From positions 1-15,629 of the forward strand of contig JAQIWT010000738.1 in the NCBI GenBank assembly GCA_034696485.1: 15,629 bases of DNA, written 5' to 3'. This stretch comes from Isohypsibius dastychi. Its lineage: Eukaryota > Tardigrada > Eutardigrada > Parachela > Isohypsibiidae. Every line of letters starts with the position of its first letter. Positions within the stretch are counted from its first letter, which is position 1. Below are positions 8,375 to 15,629 of the stretch, piece by piece. The position numbers were made by a program, and so were the translations under genes. The notes under the pieces were generated by a model. The model saw only the letters and a program-made list of their open reading frames with translations, was not told the origin of the DNA and did no database searches.

Positions 8375-11260
8375 ATGTCTTCTCTTGTCCTCCCGATTAC
8401 CTCCACGCAAAGTGGAACACAGTTTATTTGTGGAATCTGCTCCAGGATCTGCAAAAATTCCGCTGGTCTCATTTTGCATACCAGATCGTGCCAGAAAAAG
8501 AATGGGCCTCCGCCAACTGCTATTCCTGTTTTATCTGTCGGAAATGCATCTGCTGCTGTGCGATCACTAGCAGACCGACTTAAAGAAGCCCGAAGCACAT
8601 TTCCCCTCATTGATCGGATTCCAAAATATGCTAGAACTGTAGTGGCCCAGTCGTTCCGCCAAATCGTCGCGGACTGCGTTTCCAAAAACAACGAGGAATC
8701 ATGGGAGAAACTCCTTTTTTTCCCAACGACTGCCTTCCGATTGCCCGAAAGAACGAACCGCCGGAAATGTTCGCTTACATCAATCGTCAAGCGGAATTTG
8801 AAATCAAGCGTTATAGTTCCATCGAAACCGAAAGCACCAAAAAAGAATGTTTCGCCTCAGAAACAGCTCGCGAAAGTGGTGTCGAAGAAAATCAACGATG
8901 GAAATGTTGGGGCTGCTGTACGGATTTTGTCATCTGATGACTCCATCGCACCGAAGGACCAAACCACTTATCAGATTCTCCTGGAAAAACATCCCGTATC
9001 CTTCCCCGATTCAGTCTGGCCACCTGAACCTCAGCTAGTTGCTGTCAGCGTTGAGGAAGTCACGTCGGATGAGCTTCGCGCAGCAATCCTGTCTTTTCCA
9101 AACGGTTCTGCTGGCGGCCTTGATGGTTTATCTCCCCAACATTTGAAGGATCTGATTGGCGAATGCACCGGTGAAGCAGGTAATCAGCTAACTGTCGTTC
9201 TTTCAGATTTTTTAACCAGGATCATTCGTGGGGAAGCCCCTAAGCATGTCCTTCCATTGTTTTATGGAGCATCTCTCACGGCTCTAAGGAAACCCGATGG
9301 TGGAATCCGCCCCATTGCTGTGGGATTGACTATTCGCAGACTGGCATGTAAAGTGGTGAGTAAAAGGTGTTCTGAAAAATTCGGTGAACGTTTTTCCCCG
9401 ATTCAGCTTGGTGTCGGTGTACGTGCTGGCTGTGAAGCGGCCTCGCATGCCGCAAGGTTTTTTGTTTCAGATAAATCAAGCGATGATCGGGTCTTGCTGA
9501 AACTGGACTTCAAGAATGCTTTCAACAGTATCAGGCGTGACAAACTACTCGAAAAAGTACGCCTTCATATGCCGGAATATTACCCGTTCATCTGGCAGAT
9601 GTATCGCTATCCAAGCGATCTTTCGTTTGGAGACTACAATTTGTCGTCGGAATCTGGAGTACAGCAGGGAGATCCTTTAGGCCCTCTGTTATTTTGCTTG
9701 GCTATCGAAGATCTTACACGGAAAATGTTGAGCCCACTGAACGTGTGGTATCTTGATGATGGAACAACTGGTGGGGTAACTTCAGTTGTTAAGAATGATT
9801 TGATATGTGTCATCGATGATGGTAAAGAGCTCGGTCTTGAGCTTAATTTCGCCAAGTGCGAATTGTATGTTTGCAGCTCGCGACTGAATAATGCCATTCA
9901 TGCCGATTTTGAAGCTGTTTGCCCCGGGATCCGCCTCGTAGCCGAGGATGCACTCTCTCTTTTAGGATCGCCGCTCAGCGTTGAAGCCGTCGGTTTGAAG
10001 TTGGAGCAGAAAAAGTCGGAATTGTTGCAGATGACATCGCGACTTGGAATTCTCAGCAAACACCATGCCCTTTTCCTCCTAAAGAATTGCCTTGCGATCC
10101 CGAAGCTGGTCTACATCATGCGCAGTTCTCCATCTTATCTCTGCGCAGAAAAGCTGTTGGATTTTGATCAGTGTCTTCGAGTCGCTTTGCAGTCCATTAC
10201 GAACACCAATTTGGACGACCCCTCTTGGCTTCAGGCGACATTGCCAGTTGCAAATGGTGGTCTGGGAATTCGACGTACCTCGGACTTAGCGGTGATATCT
10301 TATTTGTCTTCATTGTATTTTGTGTCTGGCCTTGTTTCAGGTATCATCAGCGATTTCAAGTTGGCGGATATTGTTGCTCAGCCGGAAATCGCATGGTCGT
10401 TCAGCACGGGACTCGATCTCCCGGCTTTTAATGACCGGAAGAATCAGCGAGCGTGGGATCACCCAGCTGCGACGAAGCAATTTTCCTACCTTCTTGATTC
10501 GGCAGATACAACTGGAAAAGCGCGGCTGTTGGCAGTATCAACAAAAGAATCTGGATCCTGGCTGAACGCACTGCCGTCGGTGAATGTTGGAAACCATCTC
10601 TCAGACGACCACCTTCAGATTGCCATTAGCCTCCGTCTCGGTTCGGATCTCTGCTTTCCCCACGTCTGTCGTTGCGGAGATTTGGTGGATACAAAAGGTC
10701 ATCACGGTTTACGCTGCAAACGAAGCGCGGGTAGAAATAGCCGGCATGGCGCCATTAATGATATCATTCAGCGATCACTGTGTACAGCCGGATGGCAAGC
10801 GACCAGAGAGCCTGCCGGACTAGCCCGCGAAGATGGAAAACGCCCAGATGGAATGACGACCTTCAATTTCGGCGAAGGGAAACAGATGATCTGGGACTGC
10901 ACCGTAGTTTGTACAGTTGCCGCCAGTTATGTTCAAACGACATCCGGTAGAGCAGGCGCAGCAGCGGAATCGGCTGAGGACAGAAAGAAAGTGAAGTACG
11001 CAAGCCTCACCGATCGTTTTGTGTTTTGCGCACTGGGTTTTGAAACTTTTGGATCATGGGGCCCCGACGCACATAATCTGGTGAAGAGGATTGGCAGAAA
11101 GATGATGGGAAATACTGGCGAAGCGAGATCTTGTACTTTTTTGAAACAGAAAATTAGTTTGGAAATTCAGCGTGGTAATGCTCTTTGTGTTCTTGGTACT
11201 GTTTCTCAGAATAGATCGCTCGATGAAATCTTTTATACTCTGAAGTGGAATACTTTGTAA
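8375..11260 (+). CDS. R2-type LINE ORF: zinc finger, reverse transcriptase, restriction-like endonuclease
   Basis: This 961-residue protein copies element RNA into a nicked chromosomal target. Numbered from the ATG at 8375, there is a C-X2-C-X12-H-X3-C zinc finger (C19, C22, H35, C39), a basic linker, then a reverse transcriptase with GLDGL (248-252), RPIAVG (312-317), LDFKNAF (377-383; catalytic D378), GVQQGDPLGP (428-437) and catalytic YLDD (459-462). After the thumb comes a knuckle C-X-C-X8-H-X4-C (C765, C767, H776, C781), then RPDG (823-826) and WD (840-841), matching the PD-(D/E)XK endonuclease of R2-group elements. No APE domain is present. All catalytic residues are there and there is no stop or frameshift. 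The frame is open 24 bases upstream of the chosen ATG, but no earlier ATG exists in it. A single N-terminal finger places it among one-finger RLE LINEs; the exact clade is not decided. Confidence 0.93.
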   Translation: MSSLVLPITSTQSGTQFICGICSRICKNSAGLILHTRSCQKKNGPPPTAIPVLSVGNASAAVRSLADRLKEARSTFPLIDRIPKYARTVVAQSFRQIVADCVSKNNEESWEKLLFFPTTAFRLPERTNRRKCSLTSIVKRNLKSSVIVPSKPKAPKKNVSPQKQLAKVVSKKINDGNVGAAVRILSSDDSIAPKDQTTYQILLEKHPVSFPDSVWPPEPQLVAVSVEEVTSDELRAAILSFPNGSAGGLDGLSPQHLKDLIGECTGEAGNQLTVVLSDFLTRIIRGEAPKHVLPLFYGASLTALRKPDGGIRPIAVGLTIRRLACKVVSKRCSEKFGERFSPIQLGVGVRAGCEAASHAARFFVSDKSSDDRVLLKLDFKNAFNSIRRDKLLEKVRLHMPEYYPFIWQMYRYPSDLSFGDYNLSSESGVQQGDPLGPLLFCLAIEDLTRKMLSPLNVWYLDDGTTGGVTSVVKNDLICVIDDGKELGLELNFAKCELYVCSSRLNNAIHADFEAVCPGIRLVAEDALSLLGSPLSVEAVGLKLEQKKSELLQMTSRLGILSKHHALFLLKNCLAIPKLVYIMRSSPSYLCAEKLLDFDQCLRVALQSITNTNLDDPSWLQATLPVANGGLGIRRTSDLAVISYLSSLYFVSGLVSGIISDFKLADIVAQPEIAWSFSTGLDLPAFNDRKNQRAWDHPAATKQFSYLLDSADTTGKARLLAVSTKESGSWLNALPSVNVGNHLSDDHLQIAISLRLGSDLCFPHVCRCGDLVDTKGHHGLRCKRSAGRNSRHGAINDIIQRSLCTAGWQATREPAGLAREDGKRPDGMTTFNFGEGKQMIWDCTVVCTVAASYVQTTSGRAGAAAESAEDRKKVKYASLTDRFVFCALGFETFGSWGPDAHNLVKRIGRKMMGNTGEARSCTFLKQKISLEIQRGNALCVLGTVSQNRSLDEIFYTLKWNTL

Positions 11261-11278
11261 GCTGGTGAATGCACCAGC
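11261..11278 (+). terminator. Hairpin directly after the LINE stop codon
   Basis: GCTGGTG (11261-11267) pairs perfectly with CACCAGC (11272-11278) across the loop AATG, starting on the base after TAA. It is not a bacterial terminator. In an RLE LINE, 3' UTR structure is what the protein binds to start target-primed reverse transcription, so this stem is a candidate part of that element. Confidence 0.6.
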
Positions 11279-11819
11279 ATCTATGTATGATTATGTAAAC
11301 TTTGTCTATTAAAATTGTTTTACTCAACCCCTCAGTTATTACTACCTCTCTTTTATCCAGTATTCTCGACTTACCGCTGTTGATCCGAACTGTTTTCAAC
11401 AGTTTTATTGATCTGTGATGGACTATAGTGTTTATCTTTTTTAATATGTCGACATGTGCTGTTGGGACAAAAAATATTTGTTTTTATTGAAAACTCCCCG
11501 GAAGTTCACTGAGGTTCTCTCCGCTTCTCCTCTTACTAGTAGCTACTTCTGCTTGGCTCATTCTTTTAGCATTGTTTTGGTTTTGTGTACTGAAGGTTGG
11601 AGAGCACCACTAAGAAGTGAGAACTTTGTTGTTTTGTTCCGTTTATAGTGATCCGAAAATCCCTGTACATTTGGCCGTGTTTTTGTTTTGGACCGTGGCC
11701 TACTGTTTTCTGTTTTGAGATTAAATGGTTTACGCGTGCGGAGCTCCAGATTTTGAGTTGGGGGAATGTCAGGAGTCCGACACAGTAGGCGGCAAGGCCC
11801 GGCCGCGCATTGCAACAAA
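11279..11819 (+). other. Presumed 3' untranslated region of the LINE
   Basis: T-rich, with no protein-like frame. It contains a second small hairpin at 11388-11404 (AACTGTT, loop TTC, AACAGTT). A GC-rich patch (GGCAAGGCCCGGCCGCGC) lies just before the terminal duplication. No AATAAA signal was found close to the end, and there is no poly(A) tail, as in R2-type elements. Confidence 0.5.
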
Positions 11820-11857
11820 TCGAATATCAAAAAATAATTCGAATATCAAAAATTAAT
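11820..11857 (+). repeat. 19-bp tandem duplication at the LINE 3' end
   Basis: TCGAATATCAAAAAATAAT at 11820-11838 is followed without a gap by TCGAATATCAAAAATTAAT at 11839-11857, one mismatch. Short 3' tandem repeats made by slippage during target-primed reverse transcription end several LINE families. This is the best marker for the 3' boundary. Confidence 0.75.
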
Positions 11858-11908
11858 GGATAGCGCACAAGTCGTGTCGTGTCTTCGAATTCCGATCAGG
11901 TGAAAAAA

Positions 11909-12915
11909 CTAATCGGCAAATGACGTTCCAATCAGCAAATCGTTTTCGGTCTGTACAAAAAAAAGAATATGACAGAATTGCGAAACACAGATTGAAATAA
12001 CGTGTATTCGAAGTAGTGTTTGCATTTTTTGTTCGTAGCTAGCTGCTTATAATCATCGGACAAGAAACGTGCAAACGCTCGAATATTTAAGTATGCTCGT
12101 GACACGATCTCATCTGGAAAGTTCAAGTAAGAAAAGCAGAAGGCTGTCATGAATACTAATGAACTACTGCTAACCGGCGAATTATGGTCACCTTAATTAC
12201 CTGAATGAATAATAACGCACTGTTTTCGCAGTTTGCGACGAGCGTCATATTCTGCATCGGCGCTGTTCCCGCGATGGTTTGCGATGTCTAACAAAAGCGC
12301 ATGGTGCTTTTGTTATTCTCACATATCGTGCATTAACATGTGAAGAAAGAAATAACAACTTGAACAAACAAAAGCCATAAAAGACAAGTAGGATTGAACA
12401 GGAGCCATCGGTCAAAAAAGTACGTAACAGGAGCCGAATGAGTCAAGATACTACATTTTTTTTACGTTCATCTTCACTGTCACTTTCTCCCTGATCACTC
12501 CAATGAGGATGACGGCCCTCCTCCTCGTCTTCCACAACATTTTCTTCATCCTGATCTTCATTATCTACGTCATCTTCTTCATCATCATCTTTACCTTTCG
12601 CAGCAGGTTCCTCCGCGATGTCATTCGCTTCGCCCTCTTGGCCACCGAACACTTCTCCCTCGCCCTCGCATTCACTTTCAGTTTCATCATTGATTGAATG
12701 ATGGTTTCCTGAATCATCAGAGTAATCATCCTTCGAGTGTATGATGCCGCCGCCATCATCCGAGCTCTCCACCAAGTCAATTTCGCTCTTCTTTGAGTGG
12801 TCAGCTGTGGGTGGTTCTTCGACCATCTTGGTGGCCCATCGGTGGTCATCCATGAACATCTGGTCAACCACTTTTTCGTCGCGCTTTCAAGGCCGATCCA
12901 GCAGCCACAGAATTG
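11909..12915 (-). CDS. Acidic-domain protein gene, multi-exon (paralogue of 4062-4745)
   Basis: Minus-strand exons are 12915-12466, 12287-12201, 12113-11989 and 11950-11909. A GTTTTTCAACAG acceptor precedes 12915. Exon 1 reads DQMFMDDHRWATKMVEE and then a long Asp/Glu/Ser tract (KDDDEEDDVDNEDQDEE). GTAAAA at 12465, TTTTGTTAG before 12287, GTAATT at 12200 and TTTCCAG before 12113 give phase-matched joins. Exon 2 reads ANHRGNSADAEYDARRKLRK and exon 3 RAYLNIRAFARFLSDDYKQL. The last exon follows a TTTTTTTTGTACAG acceptor; its donor may be at 11988 or 12001. The frame at the very start of exon 1 is off by one relative to the acidic frame, at an A5 run. Order and motifs match the plus-strand gene at 4062. 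The acidic tract suggests a nuclear or chaperone-like role; the family is not recognised. Confidence 0.55.
12289..12315. repeat. Perfect 10-bp stem at an intron acceptor
   Basis: TAACAAAAGC (12289-12298) pairs with GCTTTTGTTA (12306-12315), with a 7-base loop. On the minus strand its inner end carries the TTTTGTTAG acceptor of the acidic gene's second exon, so the polypyrimidine tract would lie in the stem if the RNA folds. Confidence 0.65.
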
Positions 12916-13142
12916 CTGTTGAAAAACAAACAAAAATAAAAATTTTTTTTAAATGAATTATTTCGTATTTCCAACAAAACTGAACTATTATGAAAACTAT
13001 TATGAAAAAAATTGTCTAAAACATAAACACATTTCAGAACGCATCAGCATGAATTCACACAAATTTTGTGCAGATTAAATTTTACGTTCTTCAATTTTTC
13101 AAATTTTGACCTCATATGTGTATTCTAATCCGATTAAATTTC

Positions 13143-13331
13143 TTACACTTTCGGGTCGTCCAGAAAACCGCTAAACAATTCGTTGCAGTCCTCATTCCAG
13201 GGTTTTGGCTCCAAAACCAGCGTCTGGTTTGGGTCGATAGGGTCCGTAAAATTGGGATTCTACAGAGTCTTATCGATCTCAGCGTCTTTGGAGGTATTTC
13301 TGACGAACCAATCGGGATAAAAATTTTCCAT
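13143..13331 (-). CDS. Candidate upstream exon of the acidic gene, with an in-frame TAG
   Basis: From ATG at 13331 the minus strand reads MENFYPDWFVRNTSKDAEID, then TAG at 13262-13260, then without change of frame NPNFTDPIDPNQTLVLEPKP and WNEDCNELFSGFLDDPK to TAA at 13143. The part after the TAG is clearly protein-like, acidic and Pro-rich. The TAG may end an intron (ACTCTGTAG acceptor), making an exon from 13259 to a GTGTAA donor at 13148. It would join the exon at 12915 in phase 0. Otherwise this is a pseudogene with one nonsense mutation. The family is unknown. Confidence 0.4.
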
Positions 13332-13850
13332 TTCTCAGGAATCCATCAGGTAGAAAAACGTGGAAAGAATGATGAGAGCAGAATAATTCGCAAGCATTGA
13401 GGTGTAAAAGTGCGACTCATGTGACTGACACTGTTTCTGCACGCGTTTTGCTTGATTTGCATGTGCGTTTCTCATTGCTCACACCATTTTTCCTCCACCC
13501 ACTCCTTTCTCCCTGATCGATCCGTGCGTGCGTTTCTTGCCCACGGCAAGGGTATCGCATCAAACTAGTAGGCACATTCCTATCGTTAAAAGGGCCCGAA
13601 TCAGCAAATGGTGTTGCATTGGTGGTGTTTTTCTCGATTTTCGTTTAGAGAATTCCAAATGTTTAAACTGGTTAACTAAGGAAGAAATCCCGTTTTATCA
13701 TTGTGGAGCCTTGGAATTTTTTAATTGGTTCTGTTGACTGGTGGTGGCGATTGGTTGTAGTTTCGTAACCTTTGGCTGCCACTTTCGTATATCAACCCTT
13801 GTTTCCTTGACATCCAAATTCAGTTGTCGATATTTCTGTCTTTGATTCAG
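13332..13850. other. Intergenic or 5' region with weak exon candidates
   Basis: Contains a pyrimidine-rich, CG-containing patch at 13430-13545 that shares the 11-mer CATTGCTCACA with 3776-3786. A possible plus exon follows a TTTTCGTTTAG acceptor near 13648 (NSKCLNWLTKEEIPFYHCGA, stop about 13737). The minus strand at about 13690-13850 is also open, reading LDVKETRVDIRKWQPKVTK. Neither could be joined to a neighbour with confidence. Confidence 0.35.
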
Positions 13851-13852
13851 CT

Positions 13853-14991
13853 ATGTATCTAGACTCGGTCATGACCATGGATGATCTGTTTGATTTCATA
13901 GTCCCAGCTGTCGCTCGGCCTGTTGCCCTTATTGATCCTTTGGATGACGTTTGGGATCCTTTGGATGACGTTAAATCAAAACCTCGATGAACAGCCGGAA
14001 GTTAATCCAATGAACAATGTGTTCGAGTGTTTGGAGGCGTACCAACTTCCGGTAGAGCCAGCCAGGAAGCAACAACCACCTCATCAACCCAAAATTCTGA
14101 TCCTCTTGAGTTCTCAAGAGGGCAAGTTCAGTCTTCGTCGTTCATGGAACGAGTCAGTCAAGTTAGAAGTTAAGGTGACCAGGGTCTTTCGTTTGACCGT
14201 GCGCGCGTAATAGCAAAGCTTCCGATTGGGAGCGAGGCAGTCAGATTACGGTTTAATATCATATTTTGATGATTTTACTTTAAATGACTATGGAAACAGC
14301 AAACGCGCGCAGTTATTCGTTAATCGGCCACGCGGCAAGAGCGATTATTTCTTTGAAAAAATCCCAACCGAGATAGAATCATCTTCATCAAGAAAGCGCA
14401 ACTTCAGTATCACATTAGGCTTTCATTCAAGGTTCCAGTAATCTAGCTTCGAAATTCATGGAGGTTTCTGTCAATCAACTTGATCGCCAGTTTTGCTTTT
14501 CAGAAATCGTATCAAAATGACCGGAAAAATCGAGGAATTATTTCAAAAAGAAGAATGAGGGAGATGCAAATTGAATTTCGTACGGTACGTATTATTCAAC
14601 CATTAATTCTCTAGCTTGGAAATGCCGAAATAGATGGGCGATGCGGTCACAAATGCTATCAGCCATCAGGCGAATACACGCCAACAACGTTATAATTTTT
14701 ACCGAGCCGTGTTTACGCATCTGAAGGTTTGTTTTTGTGGCTTTTTTAACAGCATTCACACGATCAATAATTCAAATCTTACAAAGCAATTCTTTGCAGA
14801 GTCCAGGAACAATCAAAGGAGGCGGTACCGTAGTTAATCCTCCCCAATTGTTTGCAGTGATTCGAGAAGTGATGATAGGTGACTCAGTTGAAAACAACAT
14901 GAGAAAGGTGACTACTTTAACAAACTATTGTTCCATTCTTATTTTTCAGAAAGGGAAAGCCACAATCACACTGGCGGAACAGCTTCGCTGA
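13853..14991 (+). CDS. Eight-exon gene of unknown function with acidic N-terminus (model)
   Basis: A TTTGATTCAG acceptor sits two bases before the ATG. The model joins 13853-13969, 14066-14125, 14183-14250, 14377-14431, 14504-14584, 14634-14726, 14800-14907 and 14950-14991, giving 207 residues with all phases agreeing. Introns are 96, 57, 126, 72, 49, 73 and 42 bases. The last four exons are the most secure: each is a whole number of codons with GT...AG sites such as GTACGT, TTCTTTGCAG and TTTTTCAG. The N-terminus is acidic and hydrophobic (MDDLFDFIVPAV, DPLDDVWDPLDD), like an activation domain. The middle is basic (KNRGIISKRRMREM), and the end is FAVIREVMIGDS then LAEQLR. A nuclear regulator is a fair guess only. 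The first three introns are uncertain: 14226-14440 is also open in another frame (SDYGLISYFDDFTLNDYG), so exon choice there could differ. Confidence 0.55.
13934..13972 (+). repeat. 18-bp direct repeat with 21-bp period in the first exon
   Basis: GATCCTTTGGATGACGTT occurs at 13934-13951 and 13955-13972. The period is a multiple of three, so it duplicates DPLDDVW in frame. Exact identity indicates a recent duplication. The second copy overlaps the proposed donor of exon 1. Confidence 0.9.
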
Positions 14992-15595
14992 GGCGACTTT
15001 TTTGGGTTTCAATTGTGCTGGTGAAACAGAACTTTTTGCTGGTCGACCTCTTTTCCTCTTCTCTGCAGATCCGGTTAGCGCATTGTTTTGGACAGCTTGA
15101 TCTTGTCGTTCTTTTGCTTGCCTCAGTTCGGCTTCTTCGATGGCTTTTTGGGATTTTTCTGCCTTCTCCACACTTCGCTTCTCTCGCTGGTCAATGCTTC
15201 TTTTATCGTATTCAGCGGCAACTTTCCTCCGGGCATTCAGCAAGACAAGTCCAAATCCGGTGTGGATTTCATCGATTGTATATTTGTATCCGTCATTGTA
15301 GATGCAGGTGGCACAATTGACAGCAAATGTGACTGCTTTCAAGCATGAAGAGTTGTTTTTCGATTGAATAGACCAGACCAGAGAACTAAAAGCTTCGTTC
15401 ATGTTCGTCGAAAAATCATGACAAAGTGACCCTAAAATCTCTCCGCCATTCAAAGCACAAAGGTCGCCAAAACAGTGCTTGATATAAATCATGCAGGCAA
15501 TCGGAATCAGATCAGTGTGTTTGTAAAGATGTTGTTCTCGTTTGGCTTCAGTTTTGCGGTACGGGCAAAAACTATCAGCTCCTTTTGGGCAATAG
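14917..15595 (-). CDS. Mutator-type transposase, C-terminal part
   Basis: After a GTTGCAG acceptor the minus strand is open from 15595 to a TAA at 14917, about 225 codons; the frame has a TAG at 15621-15619, so the missing catalytic part must lie in an exon outside the window. It begins YCPKGADSFCPYRK, then FSTNMNEAFSSLVWS, matching the C-P-x-G-x-x-S-W/F-C and T-Q-N-x-N-E-x-x-x-x-L-x-W signatures I associate with Mutator-like transposase proteins of arthropods and cnidarians. The rest is a charged coiled-coil-like segment (EKAEKSQKAIEEAELRQAKE), a basic AT-hook-like KRKRGRPAK and a Cys pair near the end. It would act as a DNA-binding transposase. No stops or frameshifts in the visible part. 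Its 3' end overlaps the last exon of the plus-strand gene by 42 bases or more. Confidence 0.65.
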
Positions 15596-15629
15596 CTGCA
15601 ACGTATAACAAGATATGGCTAATTTTGCA

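Larger units (their letters stand above)
7439..11857 (+). mobile_element. R2-type non-LTR retrotransposon (LINE), apparently full length
   Basis: One ORF for a zinc finger, reverse transcriptase and restriction-like endonuclease (8375-11260) is flanked by about 0.9 kb of 5' and 0.6 kb of 3' untranslated sequence. There is no LTR and no second ORF, as in R2-group LINEs that move by target-primed reverse transcription. The 3' boundary is placed at a 19-bp tandem duplication (11820-11857); such short repeats end several LINE families. The 5' boundary is a guess at the 14-G run at 7439-7452, where sequence character changes. No target-site duplication was found. The flanks carry no recognisable 28S rDNA, unlike canonical R2. 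The intact ORF points to recent activity. Confidence 0.65.

Noticed and set aside
8263-8790. 175-codon minus-strand frame across the LINE 5' repeats and ORF start
   Set aside because: It overlaps the tandem array and the zinc-finger coding region; its composition follows from the plus-strand codons and repeat period.
9634-9897. Antisense open frame inside the LINE ORF
   Set aside because: It is the shadow of the reverse transcriptase core, which has the conserved motifs on the plus strand.
12503-12697. Hydrophobic plus-strand frame resembling a membrane protein
   Set aside because: It is the antisense reading of the Asp/Glu-rich tract, which always gives Ile/Phe/Leu-rich text.
13261-13309. 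A 49-base GT...AG interval that would remove the in-frame TAG
   Set aside because: Removing it creates a TGA at the junction and breaks the frame that is continuous without it.
13970-14065. Very short GT...AG intervals of 25 and 14 bases that would repair the frame
   Set aside because: They are too short for animal introns; a single 96-base intron over the same interval keeps phase.

Overview
The window looks like animal nuclear DNA, most likely from an invertebrate with a compact genome. It is AT-rich by eye. Coding sequence sits in short GC-richer islands bounded by GT...AG introns of about 40-130 bases, many with a TTTTCAG-like acceptor. It also carries several eukaryotic transposon types: an R2-type non-LTR retrotransposon, a Mutator-type transposase fragment and two MITE-like elements. 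I see no operons, ribosome binding sites, rRNA, tRNA or CRISPR. The species cannot be named from this alone; a crustacean or nematode scale of introns fits.

Layout. 1-253: a broken coding remnant. 254-1889: non-coding, with an old inverted repeat at 518-1127. 1890-2191: one or two small minus-strand exons. 2399-2811: a MITE with an exact 8-bp target duplication. 2941-3215: a second palindromic MITE. 3264-3936: two weak candidate exons. 4062-4745: a plus-strand gene for an acidic protein. 5731-7296: a five-exon minus-strand gene of unknown function. About 7439-11857: a retrotransposon with four 5' tandem repeats, a single intact 961-residue ORF and a 3' UTR ending in a short duplication. 11909-12915, possibly to 13331: a minus-strand gene that seems to be a diverged paralogue of the acidic gene at 4062. 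13851-14991: a plus-strand gene of up to eight small exons. 14917-15595: the C-terminal part of a Mutator-type transposase on the minus strand, overlapping the last exon of that gene tail to tail.

The most secure call is the retrotransposon protein: an N-terminal zinc finger, reverse transcriptase with YLDD, a CCHC knuckle and an RPDG...D endonuclease, which is the R2-group plan. It does not appear to sit in 28S rDNA. The most useful new observation is that several real-looking genes are split into exons too short for simple ORF finding. They are recovered by joining open stretches through phase-compatible GT...AG introns; the 13851-14991 and 5731-7296 models are the clearest. None of these cellular genes is recognised by family, and the splice models are hand-made inferences.
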